The notes under the pieces: generated by a model
Seen by the model: only the letters and a program-made list of their open reading frames with translations
Database searches by the model: none
What the model was told of the DNA's origin: nothing
Translations under genes and position numbers: made by a program
In this document: in pieces, positions 54,860 to 63,632 of the stretch
How positions within the stretch are numbered: position 1 is the first letter of the stretch
How the letters are laid out: every line of letters begins with the position of its first letter
Source: Algoriphagus sp. TR-M9
GTDB taxonomy: Bacteria; Bacteroidota; Bacteroidia; Cytophagales; Cyclobacteriaceae
DNA: 64,000 bases
Assembly: GCF_027594545.1 (NCBI RefSeq)
Contig: NZ_CP115160.1
Span: forward strand, 1,373,001-1,437,000
Reading direction: 5' to 3'

Positions 54860-55180
54860 AATACTTTATACCTAAAGCTCTTGCTAAAGTAACATCTTAT
54901 TGCCTAGTTGATACAGGTTTTTACTTCTTTTTTTGCCTCTTTCACAAAATATTATTTCAGGTAAGGACCTGTTTCAGTTTTCTGCTGGATTGAGATGTGC
55001 TCGGTTTGCTCAAAAAAGTCAGCTGATGCTGCTGTTCAATACCGATTTTTGATCTGGTTAAAGGTGTTTTTTATAGTTGAGGGCTTTTAACTGAAAAAAT
55101 AATGCGCATCCATTTCACTTTTATTCAGCCGTGAAAACTGAAAGAATGATTCAATTTGAGTTGAAGTAAAATTTGGTGTT
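54860..55180. other. 321-base gap between the FadL-like operon and the PAP2 gene
   Basis: No gene, repeat or clear terminator recognised. The divergent-neighbour promoter elements cannot be placed with confidence. Confidence 0.5.
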
Positions 55181-55756
55181 TTACTTCAATAGTTTTTTGA
55201 GAATTTCTCTTTTTAAAAAAACTACCAAAAGCCAGGAGGTGAGGCCTGCCAATGCACCTACGAGTGCTCCTACCAATACATCCAGCGGATAATGAACGCC
55301 TAGATAAATTCTGGAATAGGATACCACTGCTGCCCATAAGAAGAGCCAAGGCAAAAACCTCAATTTGCCGTGCATTTTCAGGTTGAGAAATACAGCAAGC
55401 GCAAAAGTATTAGCCGCATGCGAAGAGGCAAATCCAAACAAACCACCGCATCGTTTGTAATTATGTATCTGTTCGGTCCATCGCTCGTCGTGGCAGGGAC
55501 GCAGGCGTTCAAAATAAGGCTTCATGATACCTGAAGTCACCTGATCTGCAATCAGAATAGCTAATGCTATACCCCCAAATACCCACCAGCTATTTTGCGG
55601 GTTTTCCTTGTAGATGAAATAAATCAGAATGGCATAGAATGGAAACCAGATCGTTGTACCTGTAATCAGGAACATAGCCTGGTCCATCCAGGAATTGTGA
55701 AAGGAGTTCAACCAAAGGAAAAGCTCCTCGTCCCAAGCTATGAGTTGATCTATCAT
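55181..55756 (-). CDS. PAP2-family phosphatase
   Basis: 191 residues, six membrane spans, and the three PAP2 motifs: KPYFERLRP (KX6RP), FASSHAANT (usual PSGH replaced by SSHA), and SRIYLGVHYPLD (SRX5HX3D). It probably dephosphorylates undecaprenyl pyrophosphate or a membrane lipid phosphate. The first 4 bases overlap hemF's stop (ATGA), suggesting coupling, though function is unrelated. Confidence 0.92.
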   Translation of the reverse strand: MIDQLIAWDEELFLWLNSFHNSWMDQAMFLITGTTIWFPFYAILIYFIYKENPQNSWWVFGGIALAILIADQVTSGIMKPYFERLRPCHDERWTEQIHNYKRCGGLFGFASSHAANTFALAVFLNLKMHGKLRFLPWLFLWAAVVSYSRIYLGVHYPLDVLVGALVGALAGLTSWLLVVFLKREILKKLLK

Positions 55757-56664
55757 GGTTGGTAACTTAGCCAGTCAATGCCCTTTTTGAGATGTTTTTG
55801 GGTGAATTCTTCTTTTGACCCTGGTTTGACCTCATACATATATTCCCATTCCGCCATAGGAGGCATGCTCATGAGTATGCTTTCGGTACGACCATTGGTG
55901 TCCAGACCAAATTTGGTTCCTGCATCCCAGACCAGATTGAATTCCACATATCTACCTCTTCGGAGATTTTGCCAAGATTCATCTATATAGTTATAAGGTA
56001 AGGCATCATTTTTCTTCATAAAGTACCCATAGACATCCGGAAAAAGCTTTCCAATAGCTAAACTGAACTGGATGAGTTTCTCAAACTCTTCATCAGAACT
56101 GGCCTGTAATCTATCGTAGAAAACCCCGCCTATGCCCCGGGTCTCGTCTCTATGCTTCAGGTAAAAGTAATCGTCTGCCCATGGCTTGAACTTAGGGTAA
56201 AATGATTCGTCAAATTGATCACAGGTTTTCTTCACTTCCTGATGGAAGTACCTTGCATCTTCTACATCTATGTAATGTGGAGTCAGATCGATTCCACCAC
56301 CAAACCAATGCTCTCCAGTACTCATTTCAAAGTACCGCACATTCATATGAATGATAGGCACCATGGGATTGATAGGATGAATGACTATGGAAACACCGGT
56401 AGCAAAGAAGTCAGCTTGATCCAGGTTTAGTTTCTTAAGGATTTTCTCCGGTGTAGGTCCATGTACGGCAGAAAATGCCACTCCTCCCTTATCGAGAATC
56501 TTACCACTTCCCATAGTTCGTGTTCTACCCCCACCTCCGGCAGGTCTTTCCCAGATATCCTCTTTAAAGCTACCTTCCCCGTCATGTCGCTCTAATTCTG
56601 AGCAGATATGATCCTGAAGGTTTTTGAATAATTCTGCGATTTCTTCTTTGCTCTTTCTAGCCAT
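55753..56664 (-). CDS. hemF: oxygen-dependent coproporphyrinogen III oxidase
   Basis: HemF converts coproporphyrinogen III to protoporphyrinogen IX in haem synthesis, using O2. From the ATG at 56664 it has 303 residues, close to the family length. Features: TMGSGKILDKGGVAFSAVHG, WFGGGIDLTPHY, LKHRDETRGIGGVFYD and VEFNLVWDAGTKFGL. The first 12 residues of the longer frame are not family-like, so this start was chosen. It is downstream of tamL and overlaps the PAP2 start. Confidence 0.96.
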   Translation of the reverse strand: MARKSKEEIAELFKNLQDHICSELERHDGEGSFKEDIWERPAGGGGRTRTMGSGKILDKGGVAFSAVHGPTPEKILKKLNLDQADFFATGVSIVIHPINPMVPIIHMNVRYFEMSTGEHWFGGGIDLTPHYIDVEDARYFHQEVKKTCDQFDESFYPKFKPWADDYFYLKHRDETRGIGGVFYDRLQASSDEEFEKLIQFSLAIGKLFPDVYGYFMKKNDALPYNYIDESWQNLRRGRYVEFNLVWDAGTKFGLDTNGRTESILMSMPPMAEWEYMYEVKPGSKEEFTQKHLKKGIDWLSYQP

Positions 56665-56683
56665 AGTAAAAGTGTGCATTAAT

Positions 56684-59104
56684 TTAAAAAGGATAACCAA
56701 TGCCGAAATTTAATACCGATTGTCCTTTTAAGCCAAATAATTGATTAAATGAAATATTGTCGAGTACCCATCTTTCTCCCTCAGGCATGGATGGATCCAC
56801 TGCTTTGGTAGCTAAGTCTAATCGGATCACCAAAAAGTTAAAATCCATACGCAACCCTAAGCCAGTTCCTATGGCTATCTCCTTATAAAATCGGTCAAAC
56901 CTAAAATCTGAACCAGGCCTGGAAGTGTCCACGCCTATCATCCAGGAGTTACCTGCATCCACAAATACAGCCATGTCGAAGTAGCCGTACAACTTTCTAC
57001 GGTATTCGAGCATGGTTTCTATGATCATTTCCGCAGGCTGTTCAAATCCATAATCATACCTACCCCGGTCGCCTATTTCCGGTAAATAACTGCCTGGGCC
57101 TAATCTTCTGGCCTGCCAGGCACGAATGCTAGTACCCCCGCCAGCAAAGAAGTATTTCTCATAAGGAAGGATCCCGGTACTGATTCCATAGGGCTGGGCT
57201 ATCCCAAAATTGAATCTATAGGCAAAGGTCTGTTTGCTGCTGATTGGCAGGTACCTTCTAAAATCCGCTTGTAACTTGAGCCACTGGAAATTGGCATAGT
57301 CCGTGACCTCGCTATTGTCCGGTACACCGAAGAAATTCAAAGTAGTACCGCCGCTTTCTACAAAAAGCCTTAATAAAGCGGACTTATTCGAATTAAAATC
57401 TCCGTATTTATTAAAGTTGATGATACTTTGGGCAGACACCGAAGAGACCAATGAAGGTAAAAATGACCAGAGTAGATTGTTTCCCTGATCCTGGAGGTCA
57501 CTGAGCACTTGTAAAAAGTCTTCCGTCAATTTCGGGGTACGCACGTAATTGATGTCGGCCAGGTTTACGGTAAACTGCTGCCTATTATTTCGAGTAGCCC
57601 AGTTATAGGCTAGGAGTGCATTGATTCCGGTACGTGTGTATTCTGGCCTATTGGTGTAGTTAAAACCAAACTGTGTACGCGTGTTAGGATTGTATCTTCC
57701 GAATTTTTGCAGGCTCCGGTCGTAAAAAGGGATCAGAAACCTAGGAAATATCACTGACGCAGAGGTGCCAAATTCTTTGCTTTGGTACACTCCCTGATCT
57801 GTAGCCGAGGCTACCCCCTCATAACCAGCCCGGAAGCTGAATTCCAGTATTTCCCCACCTCTGAAGAAGTTTCTGTTTCTTAAAACTGTACTGAAAAAAG
57901 GCCCAGGTAACTGCTCCGTAATACTCAGACCTAGTTGGTTTGTAAGCTGATATTTTTGGTTGGGCTGGGTGGTGATATTCGCGCGTAGGCTTGTGCCTAG
58001 GGTGTCAAAAGAGATATTGATGTATCTGAATAAATCTAAATTGCTCAGCTGCTTTTGGGTCTCGATGATATCATCTCGATGGTAAGTTCCCCCTTCGTCA
58101 AAGAAGATTCTAGAGCTCAGCAATTTGGCAGAAAAGCGGTCTCTATAAAAGGAGAAGTCAATAGCTCTATATTCACGCTCCACTTTTTCATCGATAAAGT
58201 CATCACTGGGGGGACTTACCTTGAATCGTATGGAGTCTATGGTGTAGATTTGATGCTTCTCCGAAAATGAGGGTTTTAAAATACGTTGTTCTACATTGAT
58301 TTTTTTGGTGGTAGTGTCATAGAATAGATTGTAATCTATAAATGACTTGGTGAACATGAAGTAGCCGTTGTTTTTGAGCATTTCTTCCAAGCGGTTCCTT
58401 TCTTGGATGAAATTGTTTTGCTCATATAGATCCCCTCGATGCAGGTAAGTATCTTCCTGGTGCTTTTCTAAAAGCTGTAGGATGTTTTCATTGTCAGATT
58501 TCGTGTAGATCGAATCGAGTAGGTAAGGAGCTCTTTCTGTGATTTTATAGCTTACATTCGCCTTTTGCTTTTTGACCTGCACCTCATAGTCTACTTCTGC
58601 ATCCAAGAATCCTTTATTATAGAGGTAGTTATCCAGTTCAGTAGCTGAGCGCTCTACTTTGGTGCTATCTAGAATGGTCACAGGATTTCCAGTGCGCATG
58701 ACCAGATTGCCATATTCTGCCATTTCTTCTAAGCTTTCCACCTTGGATTCCAGCTTTCCTCGTTTTTTCTGGAGTTTTCGGTTGTCTGCGTTGTCCTCAA
58801 GCAAGAATTTGATTGAATCAAGCTCAGTACGTGTGGTTTTTAGTTTTCTATTAACATTCGCACTATCATAGAAAAGCCGTCCAAATCTATAGATGGTGAC
58901 TCCGAGGGAGGAATTGGTCAGTGGGATTTTGGTGTTGGGTTCTTGTAAAAGTAGGTTTTCCAATTCTTCTTCATTGGCAAGTTCTACCCCCTCCAACTCA
59001 TTTTTGTTTAATACATACTCCCCTTCAGAAAGGTTTTTGCTCAAAGAGCAAGCATGCAAAGCCCAGAGGACAGCGAGAAAAAGTATATATTTGGTGAATT
59101 TCAA
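56684..59104 (-). CDS. tamL: TamL-type lipoprotein with Omp85-like beta-barrel
   Basis: About 806 residues from a TTG at 59104, lipobox LHAC (cysteine at about 19), then POTRA-like regions (approximately 20-330) and a C-terminal 16-strand Omp85 barrel (FFAGGGTSIRAWQARRLGPG, VFVDAGNSW). This matches the Bacteroidota lipoprotein TamL, which pairs with TamB for outer-membrane protein insertion. No tamB is visible in the window. A longer frame starts at a TTG at 59134. The start is adjacent to the divergent methyltransferase, leaving almost no space for promoters. Confidence 0.85.
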   Translation of the reverse strand: MKFTKYILFLAVLWALHACSLSKNLSEGEYVLNKNELEGVELANEEELENLLLQEPNTKIPLTNSSLGVTIYRFGRLFYDSANVNRKLKTTRTELDSIKFLLEDNADNRKLQKKRGKLESKVESLEEMAEYGNLVMRTGNPVTILDSTKVERSATELDNYLYNKGFLDAEVDYEVQVKKQKANVSYKITERAPYLLDSIYTKSDNENILQLLEKHQEDTYLHRGDLYEQNNFIQERNRLEEMLKNNGYFMFTKSFIDYNLFYDTTTKKINVEQRILKPSFSEKHQIYTIDSIRFKVSPPSDDFIDEKVEREYRAIDFSFYRDRFSAKLLSSRIFFDEGGTYHRDDIIETQKQLSNLDLFRYINISFDTLGTSLRANITTQPNQKYQLTNQLGLSITEQLPGPFFSTVLRNRNFFRGGEILEFSFRAGYEGVASATDQGVYQSKEFGTSASVIFPRFLIPFYDRSLQKFGRYNPNTRTQFGFNYTNRPEYTRTGINALLAYNWATRNNRQQFTVNLADINYVRTPKLTEDFLQVLSDLQDQGNNLLWSFLPSLVSSVSAQSIINFNKYGDFNSNKSALLRLFVESGGTTLNFFGVPDNSEVTDYANFQWLKLQADFRRYLPISSKQTFAYRFNFGIAQPYGISTGILPYEKYFFAGGGTSIRAWQARRLGPGSYLPEIGDRGRYDYGFEQPAEMIIETMLEYRRKLYGYFDMAVFVDAGNSWMIGVDTSRPGSDFRFDRFYKEIAIGTGLGLRMDFNFLVIRLDLATKAVDPSMPEGERWVLDNISFNQLFGLKGQSVLNFGIGYPF

Positions 59105-59123
59105 AATGGCAGAGACTATCCTA

Positions 59124-59873
59124 ATGCTTAGCAAAAATACAGTTAAGTTTATAAAATCCTTACATCAGAAGAAATACAGAACTCAGGAGAAGAAGTTCTT
59201 TGTGGAAGGGGAAAAGAGCGTACTTGAGGTACTCCATTCGGACTTCAAAGTAGATACGCTTATTTGTACGCAGGAGTTCCTTGATAGAAATGAATCCTGC
59301 CGCTCTCAACCTGGCATTAACTTGATTATAGCCACCCAAAAGCAGCTGGAAAACCTGGGCCAATACCAGTCCAATGACAGTGCACTTGCCGTGGTCCACA
59401 TGAAACAAAACAACCCTTTTGAATTTCCGGATGGGAATTTTGTGATTGCACTGGATGAGGTGAGGGACCCGGGAAATCTCGGAACCATCATCAGAATTGC
59501 GGATTGGTATGGTATCAAGCATTTACTTTTTTCTATGCAAACGGCAGATTTTTACAATCCCAAGGTGATTCAAGCCAGTATGGGATCTTTCACCAGAGTA
59601 AAGTTTTATTATCATGATTTATCGATCGCATTTCAAAAATGGAAGGTCCCCGTGTATGGAGCATTTCTGAATGGAAAGAATATTCATCAGCTGGAAAAAA
59701 TAGAACCCGGGGTAATTTTGATGGGCAATGAGTCCAAGGGAATCTCGGATCAATTGGAGCCATTTGTCAGCAGCAAGGTAACCATTCCTGCATTTGGTGA
59801 GACAGAATCTCTCAATGTGGCCATCGCTACTGCTATCATTTCGGATAATTTTAAAAGACTTTTGGGCAAATGA
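59124..59873 (+). CDS. TrmH/SpoU-family RNA methyltransferase
   Basis: A 249-residue SPOUT-class 2'-O-methyltransferase: an N-terminal substrate-binding part (KNTVKFIKSLHQKKYR, EKKFFVEGEKSV), then ALDEVRDPGNLGTIIRIADW, and the SAM knot GVILMGNESKGIS with AFGETESLNVAIATAII. Usually assigned to rRNA methylation (RlmB-like). I chose the start at 59124 (MLSKNTV), since 59106 adds six residues but is nearly on top of the tamL start. It overlaps the transporter gene at 59870 (ATGA). Confidence 0.88.
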   Translation: MLSKNTVKFIKSLHQKKYRTQEKKFFVEGEKSVLEVLHSDFKVDTLICTQEFLDRNESCRSQPGINLIIATQKQLENLGQYQSNDSALAVVHMKQNNPFEFPDGNFVIALDEVRDPGNLGTIIRIADWYGIKHLLFSMQTADFYNPKVIQASMGSFTRVKFYYHDLSIAFQKWKVPVYGAFLNGKNIHQLEKIEPGVILMGNESKGISDQLEPFVSSKVTIPAFGETESLNVAIATAIISDNFKRLLGK

Positions 59874-60865
59874 TTACAAAACTTGCCCGTACACTCAATA
59901 AGGTTGGGATCAATGGGTTTTTGCTGGGCTTATTTGCAGCTATCCTTTTTGCCTGGCTTTTCCCCCAGTTTGGATCCCGTACATCATCTATTCCCTGGAA
60001 GCCCATCATTAATGTGGGAATAGCCTTGGTGTTTTTCTTCTATGGGGTCAAGCTCAATCCAGTTCAGCTTAAAGCTGGTTTAAAAAACTGGAGGCTGCAT
60101 ATGTTGATCCAGCTTTCTACTTTTGTGATTTTCCCTGTTCTGGTATTCTTGATCCTTCCTTTTCTTCCTTGGATCGATAAAGATTTTCAGTTGGGGATCA
60201 GTTATCTCTCCGTACTTCCCTCTACCGTAAGTGCTTCGGTAGTAATGGTTTCTATAGCCGAAGGCAATATTCCAGGAGCTATATTCAATGCCAGTATCTC
60301 CAGTCTATTAGGGGTGGTGGTGACTCCGCTTTGGATGGGGTTATTAGTGGATTCAGCAGCTATACAAATGGAGTTTTTACCAACGTTAGGCGAACTTTCA
60401 GTCAAAGTTTTGCTGCCTGTAGCACTTGGCGTGATGGCTCATCGCTGGCTTTTCCCCAGGATTGCCAAGCATATCGCGATGATCAAATACCTAGATCAAA
60501 CTGTCATAATGATCATTGTGTTTACTTCCTTTGCACAATCATTTGCGCAGCAGGTTTTTTTACCTTATTCATATACCGTATTGGTTGAAGTTGCATTGAC
60601 CATGCTTAGCTTGTTTTTCTTGATTTGGATTATTATAGCGGGTGTTTGCAGAATGCTGGGTTTTAGGAGAGATGATAGAATCACGGCTCTTTTTTGTGGG
60701 TCAAAAAAATCTTTGGTACAGGGGGTGGTCATCGGAAAGGTTATTTTTCCTGATCCAGCCGTCTTGGGACTAGTCTTATTGCCAGTAATGCTTTACCATA
60801 TTCAGCAGCTGATTATTGGCAGTATGATCGCTTCTAAATTTGGACGATTACAAAATCAAACATAA
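59870..60865 (+). CDS. bile acid:sodium symporter-family (SBF) transporter
   Basis: A 331-residue membrane protein with about ten spans, starting FLLGLFAAILFAWLFPQ. It carries SLGVVVTPLWMGLL-like text and the LSVLPSTVSASVVMVSIAEG core (positions 120-145) and CGSKKSLVQGVVIG near the end, typical of the SBF/YfeH family. Likely transports an organic anion with sodium. Overlaps the upstream methyltransferase gene by 4 bases. Confidence 0.9.
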   Translation: MITKLARTLNKVGINGFLLGLFAAILFAWLFPQFGSRTSSIPWKPIINVGIALVFFFYGVKLNPVQLKAGLKNWRLHMLIQLSTFVIFPVLVFLILPFLPWIDKDFQLGISYLSVLPSTVSASVVMVSIAEGNIPGAIFNASISSLLGVVVTPLWMGLLVDSAAIQMEFLPTLGELSVKVLLPVALGVMAHRWLFPRIAKHIAMIKYLDQTVIMIIVFTSFAQSFAQQVFLPYSYTVLVEVALTMLSLFFLIWIIIAGVCRMLGFRRDDRITALFCGSKKSLVQGVVIGKVIFPDPAVLGLVLLPVMLYHIQQLIIGSMIASKFGRLQNQT

Positions 60866-60906
60866 ACAGTAGTTTAATATCCGGGTTTTTAGCCATCGAG
60901 TTGTGC

Positions 60907-61167
60907 TTAGATGTACTTTTCTGAAAGGTTTTTTACCAATTCAATGTATTCTTCCTCAGCCTCTTTTTTGGATTTCCCCTTTTGGTTTTCCCAGGCGTTA
61001 TACTTGGCAGCAGCTTTAAAATCAAACCCGCCAGGTCTTTCTGTATCATTATCACCTAGGGTAGCTTGCTTATAAAGCCCGTATAATTTCAGCAATTCTT
61101 CATTGCTAGGCTTCTGGGTGAATTTTTTGGTCAAGGCTGCGGCGCTTTCTAGATTCATCGTTTCCAT
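60907..61167 (-). CDS. acyl-CoA-binding protein (ACBP)
   Basis: 86 residues, four-helix ACBP with LYGLYKQATLGD and the KYNAWENQKGKSKKEAEEEY segment that holds the CoA-binding lysines and aromatic residues. Likely an acyl-CoA carrier in the cytoplasm. Convergent with the transporter gene and upstream of the citrate synthase terminator. Confidence 0.93.
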   Translation of the reverse strand: METMNLESAAALTKKFTQKPSNEELLKLYGLYKQATLGDNDTERPGGFDFKAAAKYNAWENQKGKSKKEAEEEYIELVKNLSEKYI

Positions 61168-61243
61168 TTTGGGTCAAGTTATATTAGGGTGAAAGTTCAA
61201 ATTTAATACCAGTTAGGAAAGGATTGCTATAGGTACAAATAAA

Positions 61244-61272
61244 AATAACCAGCCGACTGTAGCTGGTTATTT
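61244..61272 (-). terminator. terminator after gltA
   Basis: AATAACCAGC and GCTGGTTATT form a perfect 10-bp stem with A- and T-runs on both sides, so it is bidirectional. It sits just past the citrate synthase stop on the reverse strand. Confidence 0.85.
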
Positions 61273-61302
61273 TATTTTCAAACTGGGGTGTTTTTTCCTC
61301 AG

Positions 61303-62589
61303 TTATCTTTTATTCATGGACACATAGTCGCGCTCATTAGCGCCGGTGTATACCTGTCTTGGACGACCGATTGGTTCTCCATTTTCTCTCATTTCTTTCC
61401 ACTGAGCAATCCAGCCCGGTAGACGACCAAGTGCAAACATTACTGTAAACATATCTGTAGGGATTCCCAACGCTCTGTAGATGATTCCAGAGTAGAAATC
61501 TACATTTGGATACAGTTGACGGTCGATGAAGTATTGGTCATTAAGAGCAGCGTGCTCCAGTTCTTTAGCGATTTCCAATACTGGATCATTGACACCTAGT
61601 TTACCAAGCACGTCGTCTGCGGCTTTTTTGATGATTTTCGCACGCGGATCAAAGTTCTTATAAACTCTGTGACCAAAGCCCATCAGTCTGAATGGGTCAT
61701 TTTTGTCCTTAGCTTTGTCCAAGTACTTCTTGGCATCTCCACCATCAGCTTTAATGGCCTCTAGCATCTCGATTACAGATTGATTCGCCCCACCATGAAG
61801 TGGTCCCCATAGTGCATTGATACCTGCAGAAATGGAAGCATAGATACTGGCCTGAGAAGAACCTACGATTCTTACAGTAGATGTAGAGCAGTTTTGCTCA
61901 TGATCTGCGTGAAGGATGAGTAGTTTGTCCAAAGCAGAAGCTACCACAGGATCCACATCATACTTTTCTGCTGGAAGGGCAAACATCATTTTCAGGAAGT
62001 TTGAGCAATAGTCCAATGAGTTGTCCGGGTAGTTTACCGGGTGCCCCATTTCATTCTTGTAAGCCCAAGCTGCGAAAGTTGGCATCTTAGCGATTAAGCG
62101 GACTATGCTTAGGTTGACTTCTTCTTTATTTCTGTTTGGGTTCAAAGAATCCGGATAGAAAGCGGTCAAAGCACAAATCAAAGAAGAAAGTACTCCCATC
62201 GGGTGGGCATTGGAAGGAAAGCCTTCCAGGATCTTCTTGATGTCTTCGTGTACTAAGGTGTGATGAGTGATTTCCTTGGAGAAGTTTTCGTACTGCTCTT
62301 GGGTCGGCAATTCACCATAGATCAGAAGATAAGAAACTTCCAAGAAGTTTGACTTTTCAGCCAGATCTTCAATTCTGTATCCTCTGTAGCGAAGAATTCC
62401 TTCTTCACCATCCAAAAAAGTGATGGCGCTTTTGGTAGCACCGGTGTTTTTGTAGCCCGGGTCAAGGGTGATCAGTCCCGAGGATGCTCTTAGTTTTGCG
62501 ATGTCAATCGCTGATTCATTTTCAGTGCCGGTGATTACCGGGAATTCATAGTCTTTGCCTTGGAAAGAAAGCTTAGCTGATTCAGACAT
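61303..62589 (-). CDS. gltA: citrate synthase
   Basis: A 428-residue type II (hexameric Gram-negative style) citrate synthase condensing acetyl-CoA and oxaloacetate at the entry of the TCA cycle. Motifs: HADHEQNCSTSTVR (catalytic His), GPLHGGANQSVIEML and MGFGHRVYKNFDPRAKIIK. Length is typical. It has its own downstream terminator and a ~240-base upstream gap containing a likely promoter region. Confidence 0.97.
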   Translation of the reverse strand: MSESAKLSFQGKDYEFPVITGTENESAIDIAKLRASSGLITLDPGYKNTGATKSAITFLDGEEGILRYRGYRIEDLAEKSNFLEVSYLLIYGELPTQEQYENFSKEITHHTLVHEDIKKILEGFPSNAHPMGVLSSLICALTAFYPDSLNPNRNKEEVNLSIVRLIAKMPTFAAWAYKNEMGHPVNYPDNSLDYCSNFLKMMFALPAEKYDVDPVVASALDKLLILHADHEQNCSTSTVRIVGSSQASIYASISAGINALWGPLHGGANQSVIEMLEAIKADGGDAKKYLDKAKDKNDPFRLMGFGHRVYKNFDPRAKIIKKAADDVLGKLGVNDPVLEIAKELEHAALNDQYFIDRQLYPNVDFYSGIIYRALGIPTDMFTVMFALGRLPGWIAQWKEMRENGEPIGRPRQVYTGANERDYVSMNKR

Positions 62590-62805
62590 ATAATTATTAT
62601 TTGGATTGCTTATGTTAAAAAACCTTGAATTAGGCCTGTAAGATAATAAAATCAGGTAGTTATTTGACCTTAAAATGGGCTGGACGGAATAATAATGACA
62701 CGAATTTGCTAAAATTCATGAGGTAATCTGACCATTATATTATGAATCCCCCTTTTAACTGGACAAATGTCATAGTAGCTACTTGGATTTTGATTTTTTG
62801 GAATA

Positions 62806-62827
62806 AAAAAGGCCCCATTGGGGCCTG
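62806..62827 (-). terminator. terminator after the bacilliredoxin gene
   Basis: GGCCCC and GGGGCC close a 3-base loop next to an A-run on the left (T-run on the reverse strand). The stem lies immediately past the stop at 62832. Confidence 0.8.
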
Positions 62828-62831
62828 GAAT

Positions 62832-63254
62832 TTATGCGCAAAAATGCTCGAAAACCTCTACTAGGTGATCGCCGATCATCTTGGCGTTTCTACCTTCGAT
62901 ATGATGACGCTCGATGAAGTGAACTAGCTCACCGTCTTTGAAGAGTGCCATTGCCGGGGAGGAGGGAGGATAAGGCAGGGTGATCTCTCTGAACTTGTCC
63001 ACAGCTTCTCTATCGTTACCGGCAAATACGGTAGCTAGAGTGGTTGGCTTTGCACTTGCATTTTCCAATGCATACGTAACACCCGGGCGGGCAGCACCAG
63101 CTGCGCAGCCGCAAACGGAATTTACCACGATGAAAGTGGTGCCTTTATGATCTGGTCCCAAGTGCTCTTCCACTTGCTCAGCTGTTTTAAATTCTTCAAA
63201 TCCTACATTCGAAAGTTCCGCTCGCATGGGAGCGATCAATTCTTCTGGATACAT
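62832..63254 (-). CDS. BrxA/BrxB-family bacilliredoxin
   Basis: A 140-residue thioredoxin-like protein of the YphP/YqiW (DUF1094) family, with the CGC redox motif at residues 48-50 in VVNSVCGCAAGAARPG. It removes bacillithiol from, or reduces, protein thiols. It lies 21 bases from the DUF59 gene (reading away in operon order) and probably shares the Fe-S operon. Confidence 0.93.
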   Translation of the reverse strand: MYPEELIAPMRAELSNVGFEEFKTAEQVEEHLGPDHKGTTFIVVNSVCGCAAGAARPGVTYALENASAKPTTLATVFAGNDREAVDKFREITLPYPPSSPAMALFKDGELVHFIERHHIEGRNAKMIGDHLVEVFEHFCA

Positions 63255-63275
63255 ATCTGTGTTGTTTTTAATTTA

Positions 63276-63632
63276 TTATAGAAATCCCAATTCAAGTTTT
63301 GCCGCTTCGGACATCATATCTTGGGAGTATGGGGGATCAAATGTTAGTTCTACTTCTACATTGTTAATGTCCTGGATTTGCTGAATTTTATCCTTCACCT
63401 CGGTAGGGATATATTCTGCAGAAGGGCAATTCGGTGAAGTAAGAGTCATGAGCACGTAGACATTGTTCACCGGATATACCGTGATCTCATAGATCAATCC
63501 TAGCTCGTACACATCCACAGGGATCTCTGGGTCATATACCAATTTGATAGCTTGTACTACCTTTTCTTTGAGGTCTGTGATCTGTCCTGCGTTTGTTTCT
63601 GTATTACTTTCTGTTGACATGGTATCAGGCAT
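63276..63632 (-). CDS. MIP18/SufT-type Fe-S cluster assembly protein (DUF59)
   Basis: 118 residues with the DUF59/MIP18 domain (about 20-115): YDPEIPVDVYELGLIYEI and TLTSPNCPSAEYIP with its Cys. It helps load or transfer Fe-S clusters and is commonly beside sufE and bacilliredoxin in Bacteroidota. The start at 63632 overlaps sufE's stop (ATGCCTGA); M5 at 63620 is an alternative. Confidence 0.92.
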   Translation of the reverse strand: MPDTMSTESNTETNAGQITDLKEKVVQAIKLVYDPEIPVDVYELGLIYEITVYPVNNVYVLMTLTSPNCPSAEYIPTEVKDKIQQIQDINNVEVELTFDPPYSQDMMSEAAKLELGFL

